Shown: piece after piece, positions 55,625 to 63,417 of the stretch
Layout of the letters: each line of letters opens with the position of its first letter
How positions within the stretch are numbered: position 1 is the first letter of the stretch
Origin: JANMZO01 sp963763135
GTDB taxonomy: Bacteria; Actinomycetota; Acidimicrobiia; Acidimicrobiales; JANYDT01
Length of the DNA stretch: 64,000 nt
Assembly (NCBI GenBank): GCA_963763135.1
Contig: CAVXNJ010000004.1
Coordinates: 806,001-870,000, forward strand
Reading direction: 5' to 3'
The notes under the pieces: generated by a model
Told to the model about the DNA's origin: nothing
Databases searched by the model: none
The model's input: the letters and a program-made list of their open reading frames with translations, nothing else
Position numbers and translations under genes: made by a program

Positions 55625-55785
55625 CGGGACACCTCGCCGGTCGGTAGGTATCCGGTTTCCAGCTCAGATTTCTTAATAGGAATCCGCGACGACGGCAGGG
55701 TTTGCGGTCCGCCGACGTCCGCTAAAGAACGTGACTGTTCGTTGCGTCGTCGACTTCGGGTGCCGATATGTAGGGAGAGTTTCAT
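55621..55785 (-). CDS. Very small basic element protein (54 aa), unknown
   Basis: ATG 55785 has GGAACC seven bases upstream, stronger than the in-frame ATG at 55860 that lies inside a palindrome. MKLSLHIGTRSRRRNEQSRS then PIKKSELETGYLPTGEVSR. Its stop overlaps the next start (ATGA). Basic N-terminus suggests nucleic-acid binding; nothing firmer. Confidence 0.55.
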   Translation of the reverse strand: MKLSLHIGTRSRRRNEQSRSLADVGGPQTLPSSRIPIKKSELETGYLPTGEVSR

Positions 55786-55818
55786 TTGGGTTCCTTTCGG
55801 GTTGGGCGGAGGTGTCGC

Positions 55819-55914
55819 AGTGTCGCTAGTGACGCGGGTTTGGCATCCCATTCGAGTCATGAGGGAGTCAAGGGTTCTCGAATGGGGTCCGACTCATGCG
55901 TCACTAGCGACACT
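55819..55914. promoter_or_regulatory. 96-bp two-level palindrome at the ATPase 3' end
   Basis: Outer arms AGTGTCGCTAGTGACGC (55819-55835) and GCGTCACTAGCGACACT (55898-55914) are perfect over 17 bp; inner arms CCCATTCGAG (55847-55856) and CTCGAATGGG (55877-55886) are perfect over 10 bp. Both share one centre (55866.5). It overlaps the stop of the ATPase gene and the possible start of the next gene. GACACTGGTGTC (55909-55920) is a further palindrome at its edge. Candidate replication or partition site, or regulatory hairpin. Confidence 0.75.
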
Positions 55915-57335
55915 GGTGTCACTGTTTGGCGTGAAATGGTGATGGCTCGGCCGCGTGCGCCGCTGCGGGAATGCTGGATGGTCACGCCTGCCGCCCGTAA
56001 CGAGGGCGTGCAGCGGCGAAGGGCGTGGGCAATGCCGTTCGGCGTGTGCGGGAGCCATTGCTGGTGCTGGTGATTGTCGTCTTCAAGTTCGTTGCGCAGC
56101 ATGGCGGCGGTACCGGTCCACGTCCGGTGTCGGTCGGCAAGGTCGCGCACCGCGATTGCGAACGCATCACCATCGACCAGGCGGGCCATCGTCGACGATG
56201 CGACTTCACGGTAACGATCAAGGGTGGTCCAGCCGGTGCCGGCGTCAAGTGCTCCGAGGATTCGAGCGAAGTCGGCCATACGAAGGTCGCGCGGTGTCGG
56301 CGTGCTCGGGAGTTCACGCAGCACGACTGCCACGAGATCGAGAAGGTCTCCGAGCACAGCGGGACGAAGTCGATCGAGTTCGGCGTCAAGTTCGGCCTCG
56401 GTTCGGCGGGTAATGATCGGGTCAAGCTCGATGGCCACCAGGCGGTCGCCGAGGTCGCCGCGCATGGTGCCAACGTCGATTCCGTTGAAAGCGATCACGC
56501 GGCGGAATGAAAGAACCGACACGTCGGAGTCGCTGTAGAGCTGGCGTTTGACGAGCCCGTCGCCGGTACAGGCTCGACAGAAGGCGTCGGACATCTTCGG
56601 GTCAAGTCCTGACAGGTTGTCGAGTGCCACAACCCATGACGCGGACGCTGCCACTTGCCAGTCATCGAGGGAACGTGGAAGTGCTCGGGTTGGTGCGGAA
56701 GAAGGGTCGATCATCGACACGACTGCGCGAAGGGCCGACGTCTTGCCGGTTCCCTGTTCGCCCGTTACGGCGAGGATGGGATGGGGGATCGCGTGAAAGA
56801 AGCTCGCGGTCATCCAGGCAAGAAGAAGGTGCCAGTCAGCCGGGTTGACATTCAGGAGCGCTTGGAGTCGACCGAAGGCGTCCACGCTCGCCGTGGTTGG
56901 TTCGACCATTGGCAGCATCGCTGCGGTTCTCCGGAACAGGACCGGTGAGCGTTGGTGCATCGTCCAACCATGGGCGTCAACAACGATGGCGCGGCCGGTC
57001 ATATCGGCCAGATCGACCACGACGTGGCCGCGGTGGTCGCCGACACGGATCGACACGGTTTCCGGGTCGCACTGGTACGCAAGGCCTTCCAGCGATGCCA
57101 GGGTGTCGGCCATCGGTCCCGAAGGTGCGGGGCGGTCGTAGAGCGTGGAGAACATCTCTGACAACAACGTGCGCACGGTGAGCCCGGGGCCGCGCAATGG
57201 CACGGTCACGTTCGGTCCGTTGGTGTCGACGGCGAAGGGTCGGCCGCTTTCGTCTATTCCCCATCTCCAGCGTTGTCGGGCCAACCCGAGCAGTTGCTGG
57301 CCGATGGTCGGCTTTTCGTCTTCACCGGTGGTCAT
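55857..57335 (-). CDS. AAA-type ATPase/helicase-like protein
   Basis: 492 aa. Walker A VTGEQGTGKTSALRAVV (about 190-206), Walker B-like WVVALDNLSGLD, SFRRVIAFNGIDV as a sensor-type strand and GDLGDRLVAIELDPI as an arginine-finger region, the order of SF3-like or DUF-type replication ATPases carried by actinobacterial elements. N-terminal 150 residues lack a recognisable primase motif. C-terminus, RAAGVTIQHSRSGARGRAIT, may bind DNA. It overlaps the 163-aa gene (ATGA). Likely drives element replication or excision. Its 3' end is built into a large palindrome. Confidence 0.75.
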   Translation of the reverse strand: MTTGEDEKPTIGQQLLGLARQRWRWGIDESGRPFAVDTNGPNVTVPLRGPGLTVRTLLSEMFSTLYDRPAPSGPMADTLASLEGLAYQCDPETVSIRVGDHRGHVVVDLADMTGRAIVVDAHGWTMHQRSPVLFRRTAAMLPMVEPTTASVDAFGRLQALLNVNPADWHLLLAWMTASFFHAIPHPILAVTGEQGTGKTSALRAVVSMIDPSSAPTRALPRSLDDWQVAASASWVVALDNLSGLDPKMSDAFCRACTGDGLVKRQLYSDSDVSVLSFRRVIAFNGIDVGTMRGDLGDRLVAIELDPIITRRTEAELDAELDRLRPAVLGDLLDLVAVVLRELPSTPTPRDLRMADFARILGALDAGTGWTTLDRYREVASSTMARLVDGDAFAIAVRDLADRHRTWTGTAAMLRNELEDDNHQHQQWLPHTPNGIAHALRRCTPSLRAAGVTIQHSRSGARGRAITISRQTVTPVSLVTHESDPIREPLTPS

Positions 57336-57823
57336 GCGGTGGCCTCCAGTTGGCCGAGTCGTTCGAGGAGATTGCGGCGGTGTTCAGTGCTTGTCGATTT
57401 GGCGAGGTCGTCAGCGAGCAGCGCACGACGGCGGGACCGGAGATGGTCGACCGCTACGGCAACCACTGACGCAATGTCGAGACTGGCCGGGGTTGGCATC
57501 CCAACCCGCACCAGAATGGAGCGGGCGTGCTCGTTGCTGATCGTCTTGCCGCTCGTGGCGGTTTCGATAAGTTCGCGTAGGGTTCGCGACCGGGTGGCGA
57601 CGGCTATGTCGGCCGGTTCGAGCAGGCGAAGCGCGTCGAAACCTTCACGACCATAAGCGCGCTGAATATGTGGGGACTCGGCGAGTCGGTAGGCCAGAAT
57701 CGCAATGAGCCAGTCCTCGGGAGAGGCCGGGAGGCGGCGTATCGGCCATCCGTTGCGGTTGCGCAGTTGCTCGACGGCGGCCAAGACCTCCGGCAATGTA
57801 GAATTGGTGTCGTCGCCAGCCAC
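57332..57823 (-). CDS. Element protein (163 aa), unknown
   Basis: Helical, rich in Leu/Arg/Ala: LPEVLAAVEQLRNRNGWPI, PEDWLIAILAYRLAES and LRELIETATSGKTISNEHAR; C-terminal LRSRRRALLADDLAKS. No fold recognised. Co-translated with the ATPase (ATGA at 57332-57335), so it probably works with it, for example as a loader. About 110 bp separates it from the excisionase gene, with a GC-rich stem (CCCCGGGG / CCCCGGGG) near 57841-57860. Confidence 0.6.
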   Translation of the reverse strand: MAGDDTNSTLPEVLAAVEQLRNRNGWPIRRLPASPEDWLIAILAYRLAESPHIQRAYGREGFDALRLLEPADIAVATRSRTLRELIETATSGKTISNEHARSILVRVGMPTPASLDIASVVAVAVDHLRSRRRALLADDLAKSTSTEHRRNLLERLGQLEATA

Positions 57824-57936
57824 GGCAGTTGTTGAATCGCCCCGGGGTTCCGGCCCCGGGCGTTTCAGCGGGCATCACCGCTTCGCTCTATCGTCAAGGC
57901 GAATCGTGAGCCAAACGATCAGTCGAGCGAGCGGGC

Positions 57937-58149
57937 TCACGCTGCACTCTGCGGGTCGACGATGCGGGCCAGGAAGTTGTCGAGGTCGACGATTCGGATT
58001 AGGCGAACCTTGCCAACCGATGCGGACGGGATCTCTCCCGCGTTGAGCAGTTGGTAAAGGTGGGTTCGGCCTATCCCGAGGTAGGTGGCGGCTGCGGACG
58101 GTCGCAAAGCTCCGACCGCTTGGACTTGGGTGAATTCGGGGGTGTTCAT
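57937..58149 (-). CDS. xis: Excisionase/MerR-like helix-turn-helix protein
   Basis: 70 aa from ATG 58149 (an earlier in-frame start at 58185 has no site). SAAATYLGIGRTHLYQLLNA followed by GEIPSASVGKVRLIRIVDLD is the excise/AlpA winged helix (Y-L-x3-R-x2-L-Y-x-L, then KxRRxRxxDLDxF). Divergent from the 323-aa gene with about 65 bp between. Directs integrase towards excision and may control both promoters. Confidence 0.85.
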   Translation of the reverse strand: MNTPEFTQVQAVGALRPSAAATYLGIGRTHLYQLLNAGEIPSASVGKVRLIRIVDLDNFLARIVDPQSAA

Positions 58150-58213
58150 ATGCTCTATCGTTGGCGTATGATTTATCGGCCCCATAAGTCACTCATGTAC
58201 GGAGGCGTCCATC

Positions 58214-59185
58214 GTGTTTGATTTCGATGTCGTTGACGCACTTTTGCCGGCGAAACAGAAACTCACACGGAAAGAACGTGCGTACTGGGCTGCGGAAGTC
58301 GATGGGCCTCTTACGGCTCGCGAAGTTGCGCAGCTTGTGCGCGAGGATCGAGCGCGAAAACCGCGCGACTGGGTTCCCAAAAAGCCGAACGACGGTTCCG
58401 ACGGCGAACCGATGCTTAGTGGCTTTTCGTACATCGGCAAGCCGATGGAATTGTGGGTAAAGGCTCTGTCGTTGGTCCGTTTCCATGACGCGGGGCGTCG
58501 CGATGACGTTAAGGATTTCCGAGTTCGATTTGTCCCGGAGTTTCCGCTGGCGCCCGAGGAAATACCGACCTGGATTCGTGAACATAAGCCGGAAAAAGCT
58601 GCGGTTTACGTAACGTACGAAGCGCCGCCAGGTTGGGACCCGAGTCAGGCAACCCTTCCGATACTCACCCGACCGGTTCGAGTATCGGCCGATACGGTCG
58701 ACTTTCCGGAGGGCGAGTGGGTGGGCCGCGAATACGTCGACAGCGGCGGAGTTCTTGCCCAGCTTCGGCACCTCTCCCTGTCGCTGTCGAAAGACTTCGG
58801 GTGGCAACCAGCGCAAGCCGTAGGTTTCGTTCTCTCTGGTTCGTGGCCGATCGTCCAGCCGATCAATGTCACCTTCGGGACGGAGTTCGGGCCTCGTCGT
58901 ATCGCTTTGGACGTCGACCCGGACGTGAGTTCCGATGAACTGGTTCAGGTGTTCAATTCGGCGCGAGCGACGCTGGCCGGGGTGCCCGCAAAGAACTACC
59001 GCTCTAAGCGTCCCTCCGAAAAGGCGTTGCGCTTGGTTTGCGCTTGGGGTGATGACGCTATGGCTCCCGCAATAACCAACAACCAGATGCGCTCGTGGAA
59101 CAAGAACGAAATCTCGAGGTTCACCAGTCGCCCGGCATTTCGGCAGGCACTCAACGGAGCACTTAAGCAGTTGCGAAGAGGATAA
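58214..59185 (+). CDS. Element protein (323 aa), unknown, linked to integrase
   Basis: GTG 58214 with GGAGGC ten bases upstream. LTRKERAYWAAEVDGPLTAR, EVAQLVREDRARKPRD, then FSYIGKPMELWVKALSLVRF; later QPINVTFGTEFGPRRIALDV and the Lys/Arg end RQALNGALKQLRRG. No known domain seen. It is transcribed with the integrase (spacing about 45 bp to its start). A regulator or recombination helper would fit the position. Confidence 0.65.
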   Translation: MFDFDVVDALLPAKQKLTRKERAYWAAEVDGPLTAREVAQLVREDRARKPRDWVPKKPNDGSDGEPMLSGFSYIGKPMELWVKALSLVRFHDAGRRDDVKDFRVRFVPEFPLAPEEIPTWIREHKPEKAAVYVTYEAPPGWDPSQATLPILTRPVRVSADTVDFPEGEWVGREYVDSGGVLAQLRHLSLSLSKDFGWQPAQAVGFVLSGSWPIVQPINVTFGTEFGPRRIALDVDPDVSSDELVQVFNSARATLAGVPAKNYRSKRPSEKALRLVCAWGDDAMAPAITNNQMRSWNKNEISRFTSRPAFRQALNGALKQLRRG

Positions 59186-59194
59186 ATCTTCTGC

Positions 59195-59224
59195 TTGACA
59201 TACTCTGCCTGCGTGCGTGATGAT
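59195..59224 (+). promoter_or_regulatory. Promoter of the integrase gene (predicted)
   Basis: TTGACA (59195-59200), 18-bp spacer, GATGAT (59219-59224). The in-frame GTG at 59231 lies where a transcript would start, so translation may be leaderless. Confidence 0.55.
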
Positions 59225-59230
59225 TCGTGC

Positions 59231-60520
59231 GTGACCGCCGAAGACCGCAAGTCGACCACCAAGAACCGGATCACGACGCGGGTAACGGCGGCCGGTGAGA
59301 CTCGTTACGACGTCCGGGTGCGCATCGATGGCAAGCCGACAACAAAGACGTTCATTCGTCGCAAAGATGCCGATGCGTGGCTACGCCAGATCCTTGTCGA
59401 TGATCTTTCCGGCGTGGCGGTCGATCCCAAGGAAGGCAAGATCACGCTGGCCGAGTATGCGGACGCGTGGATAGCTGGCGGGGGAACCAAGGCGCACCTG
59501 GCACCCAAAACGGCGTCGTACTACCGCGACCTGAACCGGCTGCATGTCGGTCGAGACTTCGCCGGGGTGCGCAACCTTCACCAAATGACCATCGGATCGA
59601 TTCGACCCGAGCACGTGCGGGCTTGGTTCAAGGCATTGAGCGACGATCGGCCGGCCATTGCTCCGAAGGCGTACCGGTTCCTGTCCGCGGTGCTGGCGAC
59701 AGCAGCACGCGACCGCAAGATCGGAGCGAATCCCTGCCAGATCAAAGGAGCAGGGGCGGAGAAGTCAGCCAAGCGGCCGCTGATCTCCCTCGTCGACGCG
59801 CACGACCTCGCCGACGCCATCGACCAGCGCTACCGGGTCATGGTCCTACTAGCCGAGTTCGGCCAGCTGCGCCTTGGTGAGCTGCTCGGGCTCCAGGTCC
59901 GCGACGTCGACCAGGCGAACCGGTTGGTTCGGATCGAACGGCAGGCGATAGAGGTCGCCGGTCACGGTCGAATCGTCACCCCGCCGAAGACCGAAGCGGG
60001 CATCCGCGACGTTCATCTTCCCGACGGGCTCATTCTGGAGGCGGTCAATCACATTGACTTGTTCTGCTCGCAGGGTCCCGACGGTTGGCTGTTCTGTGCG
60101 CCGACGGGGCGGCCGTGGTGGCGTTGGGAGTGGGCCGAAGCATGGGCGGCGGCAAAGAAGAAGGTCGACGAAGACCGGGCGATGGCGGGGGAACCACTGT
60201 TGCCGACGGGACTCCATATGCACGACCTTCGCCACAGTGGGTTGACGTACGTCGCCCACACCGGGGTTACGACCAAAGAGCTAATGGCGCGCGGCGGGCA
60301 CGCTTCGCCGACGGCAGCGCTTCGGTATCAGCACGCGGCGGTAGACCGCGATCGGGAGATTGCAGACAAGCTCGGGGTCATGTTTGAGGCTCCACGCAAT
60401 CGTCCGGCGAAGGTGTCTCGGATTCGGGCCGCGCGATCAGCACGCGATGGATGCCGACGGATCGGAGCCTGGAGAGGAGGTGTCAGCGTCCTGACCAGGG
60501 GAAATGCATGGAGCGGGTGA
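59231..60520 (+). CDS. int: Tyrosine-type site-specific integrase
   Basis: About 430 aa. N-terminal arm-binding region (TRYDVRVRIDGKPTTKTFI), core-binding SAM-like domain (APKTASYYRDLNRLHV), catalytic domain with Arg in GQLRLGELLGL, H-x-x-R in MHDLRHSGLTYVAHTG, His in RGGHASPTAALRYQHA with the Tyr nucleophile after it. Start choices: GTG 59231, or GTG 59213, or a TTG at 59195 that is more likely the -35 box. The stop lies inside the tRNA-Gly copy, so the last codons are the att site itself. It inserts the element into the tRNA-Gly 3' end. Confidence 0.93.
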   Translation: MTAEDRKSTTKNRITTRVTAAGETRYDVRVRIDGKPTTKTFIRRKDADAWLRQILVDDLSGVAVDPKEGKITLAEYADAWIAGGGTKAHLAPKTASYYRDLNRLHVGRDFAGVRNLHQMTIGSIRPEHVRAWFKALSDDRPAIAPKAYRFLSAVLATAARDRKIGANPCQIKGAGAEKSAKRPLISLVDAHDLADAIDQRYRVMVLLAEFGQLRLGELLGLQVRDVDQANRLVRIERQAIEVAGHGRIVTPPKTEAGIRDVHLPDGLILEAVNHIDLFCSQGPDGWLFCAPTGRPWWRWEWAEAWAAAKKKVDEDRAMAGEPLLPTGLHMHDLRHSGLTYVAHTGVTTKELMARGGHASPTAALRYQHAAVDRDREIADKLGVMFEAPRNRPAKVSRIRAARSARDGCRRIGAWRGGVSVLTRGNAWSG

Positions 60521-60556
60521 CCGGGATCGAACCGGCATGGCCTGCTTGGAAGGCAG
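60509..60556. repeat. Attachment site, proximal copy (within intact tRNA-Gly)
   Basis: 48 bp identical to 51394-51441, starting exactly at the encoded CCA end of the tRNA and reaching into the anticodon arm. Insertion therefore rebuilt the tRNA 3' half. Confidence 0.95.
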
Positions 60557-60582
60557 GAACTCTACCATTGAGCTACACCCGC
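60509..60582 (-). tRNA. tRNA-Gly(TCC), integration target
   Basis: Acceptor GCGGGTG (5' at 60582) with CACCCGC, discriminator T, encoded CCA at 60511-60509. Anticodon stem CTGCC/GGCAG with loop TTCCAA region giving TCC. The 3' half comes from the element, yet all stems pair, so it should be functional. Confidence 0.93.
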
Positions 60583-60642
60583 GGAAGGTGTTGAGGTTAC
60601 TGCAGACGCACATCTTAGAAGACGCACATCGTAGTTCGGTTG

Positions 60643-60719
60643 TGGTCGGGGCGACAGGATTTGAACCTGCGGCCCCCTGCTCCCAAAGCAGGTGCGCTAC
60701 CAAGCTGCGCTACGCCCCG
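60643..60719 (-). tRNA. tRNA-Pro(TGG)
   Basis: Acceptor CGGGGCG (5' at 60719) with CGCCCCG, discriminator A, encoded CCA at 60645-60643; anticodon stem CCTGC/GCAGG with loop TTTGGGA. About 60 bp upstream of tRNA-Gly on the same strand, likely one transcript. Confidence 0.95.
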
Positions 60720-60789
60720 ATTACCCAACTGAACGTCGAAGAGCGTAGTCGAGCCCTCCTCGGTACGGAACGCTTTTGCCCCACCCCTT

Positions 60790-60985
60790 GTTGGCGTGAC
60801 AAAAGTTTGCTGGGCAGGTTCGGTGCCTGGCGCCACGCCAACTGCGTTGGATGGTTGTTGGCGTGACGAACATTTTCTCGCGTGGGTTCGGTGGCCAGCG
60901 CCACGCCAACTGCGTTGGATGATTGTTGGCGTGACGAACATTTTCTCGCGTGGGTTCGGTGGCCAGCGCCACGCCAACTATCATT
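60790..60985. repeat. Three tandem palindromic units (about 68 bp) upstream of tig
   Basis: GTTGGCGTGAC begins at 60790, 60857 and 60925. Each unit ends in CGCCACGCCAAC, so TTGGCGTG pairs with CACGCCAA. Units 2 and 3 are nearly identical; unit 1 differs in the middle. The last unit ends about 15 bases before the tig start. Confidence 0.85.
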
Positions 60986-60995
60986 GTCTCTCCGT

Positions 60996-62426
60996 ATGAA
61001 AACGACCGTAGAGCCCCAAGAAGCCAACCACGTCAAGCTCCTCGTAGAGATAGACGAAGCCGAGTTTGACCGGTCGCTTGACGCGGCGTTCAAAAAGATC
61101 GCACGGGAGGTGAACATTCCCGGTTTCCGGCCCGGAAAGGTGCCGCGCCGCATCCTGGAGAATCGCGTCGGATCCGAATACGCCCGCCAGCAGGCGCTCA
61201 ACGACAGCCTGCCCGAGTACTACGTGCGTGCCCTCTCCGAGGCCAACGTCGACGCCATCTCCTCGCCTGAGCTCAACCTGACCGCAGGTGCCGAGTCCGG
61301 CCCGGTCATCTTCGAAGCAGTTGTCGAAGTTCGTCCGACCGTCCGGGTCCCCGGCTACGACGGCCTCCAGGTCACCGTGCCGAGCCCCGTCGCTTCCGAC
61401 GACGAAATCACCGCCCAGGTCGACCGCATGCGTAACGCGTTCGCCACCCTGACCGTCGTCGACCGCCAGGCCCACCCGGGCGACAGCGTCACGATCGACA
61501 TCGAAGGATCTTCCGACGGCGAGGCGATCGACGGCCTGACCGCCACCGACTACGTCTACGAGGTCGGTTCGGGCTCCGTCGTTCCGGAACTCGACGAGCA
61601 GCTCACCGGCTCCAGCGCCGGCGACACCCTCACGTTCAACGCCCAGGTCCCGGGCAACGACGAGCAGCGGATCGACTTTGTCGTCACGGTGAAGGCCGTC
61701 AACGAGAAGGTCATGCCCGACGCCAACGATGAGTGGGCGGCCGGAGCGTCCGAGTTCTCAACGATCGACGAACTGCGGGCCGACATCGCGAAGCGCATGA
61801 ACCTGGTCAAGCGGGTGCAGGCCAACATGGCGATGCGCGACGAGACCGTGAAGGCGCTCGTGGAGCTCGTCGACGGCGAAGTGCCCGACGTGCTGGTGGA
61901 GCAGGAACTCGACCGTCGTCTTCAAGACCTCAACCAGCGCCTGGCCCAGCAGGGTGCTGACCTCAACATGTACATGCAGGCCATGGGTCAGTCCCGTGAA
62001 GACCTGGTGGAGCCGATGCGTGAGTCGGCCGTCGAATCGGTGAAGGCCGACTTGGCGCTTCGCTCGGTGGCAGCCTCCGAGGAGATCCAGGTTTCCGAGG
62101 AAGAGATCACCACCGAGATCGAAAACCTGGCCAAGCGCTTCAACATGAAGGCCAAGGTGGCCCGCCGCAACCTCGAGTCGAACTTCCAGATGCCGCTGCT
62201 CGTCGCCGACATCCGCAAGGCGAAGGCTGTGACCTGGCTCACCGAGCACGCCACCGTGATCGACGCCGAAGGCCACACGATCGACCGGGCGCTGCTCGAA
62301 GTGTCGCCGGCCGAATTCGATGATGCCGAAGAGTCAGCCGAGATGCTCGGCCTCGACGATCACGAGGGTCACGACCACGACCACGACGGTCACGATCACG
62401 ACGACCACGAGGGCCACAACCACTAA
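60996..62426 (+). CDS. tig: Trigger factor (ribosome-associated chaperone and prolyl isomerase)
   Basis: 476 aa from ATG 60996. Ribosome-docking signature GFRPGKVP (43-50), FKBP-type PPIase domain around 150-240 (VDRQAHPGDSVTIDIEG), then the helical substrate-binding part. The end is unusual: residues about 455-476 are mostly His, Asp, Glu and Gly (HDHDHDGHDHDD), a likely metal-binding tail. Such tails occur in some actinobacterial trigger factors. First gene of the tig-clpP-clpX group; the three palindromic units lie in its upstream region. Confidence 0.97.
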   Translation: MKTTVEPQEANHVKLLVEIDEAEFDRSLDAAFKKIAREVNIPGFRPGKVPRRILENRVGSEYARQQALNDSLPEYYVRALSEANVDAISSPELNLTAGAESGPVIFEAVVEVRPTVRVPGYDGLQVTVPSPVASDDEITAQVDRMRNAFATLTVVDRQAHPGDSVTIDIEGSSDGEAIDGLTATDYVYEVGSGSVVPELDEQLTGSSAGDTLTFNAQVPGNDEQRIDFVVTVKAVNEKVMPDANDEWAAGASEFSTIDELRADIAKRMNLVKRVQANMAMRDETVKALVELVDGEVPDVLVEQELDRRLQDLNQRLAQQGADLNMYMQAMGQSREDLVEPMRESAVESVKADLALRSVAASEEIQVSEEEITTEIENLAKRFNMKAKVARRNLESNFQMPLLVADIRKAKAVTWLTEHATVIDAEGHTIDRALLEVSPAEFDDAEESAEMLGLDDHEGHDHDHDGHDHDDHEGHNH

Positions 62427-62693
62427 GTGGGATTTCGTCGGCATTTGCCGGCGCCGTCAACGCAGCGACTTTGGAGCGGCGGCTTGGGTTAGTTCCCAGG
62501 TCGCCGTTTTTCACAAAACTCCAGCCGGCACCATGATTTCTTGAGGGATTTCTTCAGGCCGACTGCAAAATTTCGGGTTGGCAGTGTCAGATTGCCGCAA
62601 CTAGGGATTGCCGACGTGGCAAGGTCTAGGACCCGACGAAACATGCCGACACATATATGTGGGCCGTCAACATTTTTGGGAGATGCAAAGCAC
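62427..62693 (+). promoter_or_regulatory. tig-clpP intergenic region
   Basis: 267 bp with no gene. TTGGCA (62577) with CTAGGG 17 bases on is a weak promoter candidate. I saw no clear ClgR box (GTTCGC-N5-GCGAAC). Confidence 0.35.
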
Positions 62694-63377
62694 ATGAACG
62701 AAGCCAGCACGCGCACGACCAGTCCTCTGGCGATCAGTTCGATCACCCACGCACCGAAGATCCTGAACTATTACGTTCCGAACGTCATTGAGCAGACGAA
62801 CCGTGGCGAGCGGTACTCCGACCTGTTCAGCCGGCTGCTGCGGGAACACATCATCTTCCTCGGCACGCCGATCGACGATGTGGTCGCAAACCTGATCTGC
62901 GCACAGATGCTGTTCCTCGAGTCGGAAAACCCCGACAAAGACATCAACATCTACATCAACTCACCCGGTGGCGAGATCACCGCCCTTATGGCGATCTACG
63001 ACACGATGAGCTTCATCCGCAACGACGTTTCGACGATCTGTTACGGCCAGGCCGCTTCCGCCGCCGCCGTGATCCTCGCCGCAGGAACCAAGGGCAAGCG
63101 CTTCGCTCTCCCGAACTCCCGCATCATGATCCACCAGCCGTACTCCGGCGCGGCCGGTCAGGCGTCGGACATTGAGATCCAGGCCCGTGAGATCATGCGG
63201 ATGCGTTCGATGCTCGACGAGATCCTGGCCAAGCACACCGGTCAGTCGATCGAGAAGATCTCCAAAGACACCGACCGCGACTTCATCATGAGCGCGGAAG
63301 AAGGGGTCGCCTACGGCATCATCGACGAGGTCATTTCCTCACGCGATATTGCTGACCCCACGGCGATCGCTCGCTGA
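62694..63377 (+). CDS. clpP: ATP-dependent Clp protease proteolytic subunit
   Basis: 227 aa from ATG 62694 with GGGAG about 11 bases upstream. Catalytic triad: Ser122 in YGQAASAAAVILAAG, His147 in RIMIHQPYSGAAG, Asp196 in KDTDRDFIMSAEEG. YINSPGGEITALMAIYD is the family signature. About 20-25 extra residues (MNEASTRTTSPLAIS) precede the mature fold and could be a cleaved propeptide. Works with ClpX downstream (41-bp gap). No second clpP is in the window, although many actinobacteria have two. Confidence 0.97.
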   Translation: MNEASTRTTSPLAISSITHAPKILNYYVPNVIEQTNRGERYSDLFSRLLREHIIFLGTPIDDVVANLICAQMLFLESENPDKDINIYINSPGGEITALMAIYDTMSFIRNDVSTICYGQAASAAAVILAAGTKGKRFALPNSRIMIHQPYSGAAGQASDIEIQAREIMRMRSMLDEILAKHTGQSIEKISKDTDRDFIMSAEEGVAYGIIDEVISSRDIADPTAIAR

Positions 63378-63417
63378 GTTAACCTAGAGCGACCACGAAA
63401 GACTGTAGGTACACGCA

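Larger units (their letters stand above)
51394..60556. mobile_element. Integrative element (about 9.16 kb) in tRNA-Gly, capsid-bearing mini-prophage or phage satellite
   Basis: Bounded by 48-bp perfect repeats of the tRNA-Gly 3' half. Contents in order: 66-aa protein, toxin-antitoxin-like pair, glycosyltransferase, HK97-type major capsid, two small proteins, AAA ATPase, 163-aa protein, excisionase, then rightward a 323-aa protein and the tyrosine integrase next to the intact tRNA. I see no terminase, portal, protease, tail or lysis genes. The layout recalls the 9-11 kb phiRv1/phiRv2 elements of mycobacteria (integrase, excisionase, capsid genes). Whether it forms particles alone or uses a helper is unknown. 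Confidence 0.88.

Noticed and set aside
60882..60995. Trigger factor start at 60882
   Set aside because: The extra 38 codons are translated palindromic repeat; the conserved protein starts at 60996.
61556..62276. Leftward frames inside tig
   Set aside because: Codon-position shadows of a certain, highly conserved gene.
62541..62693. ClpP start at TTG 62541
   Set aside because: The extra 51 residues do not match ClpP and contain the promoter region; ATG 62694 has a ribosome site.
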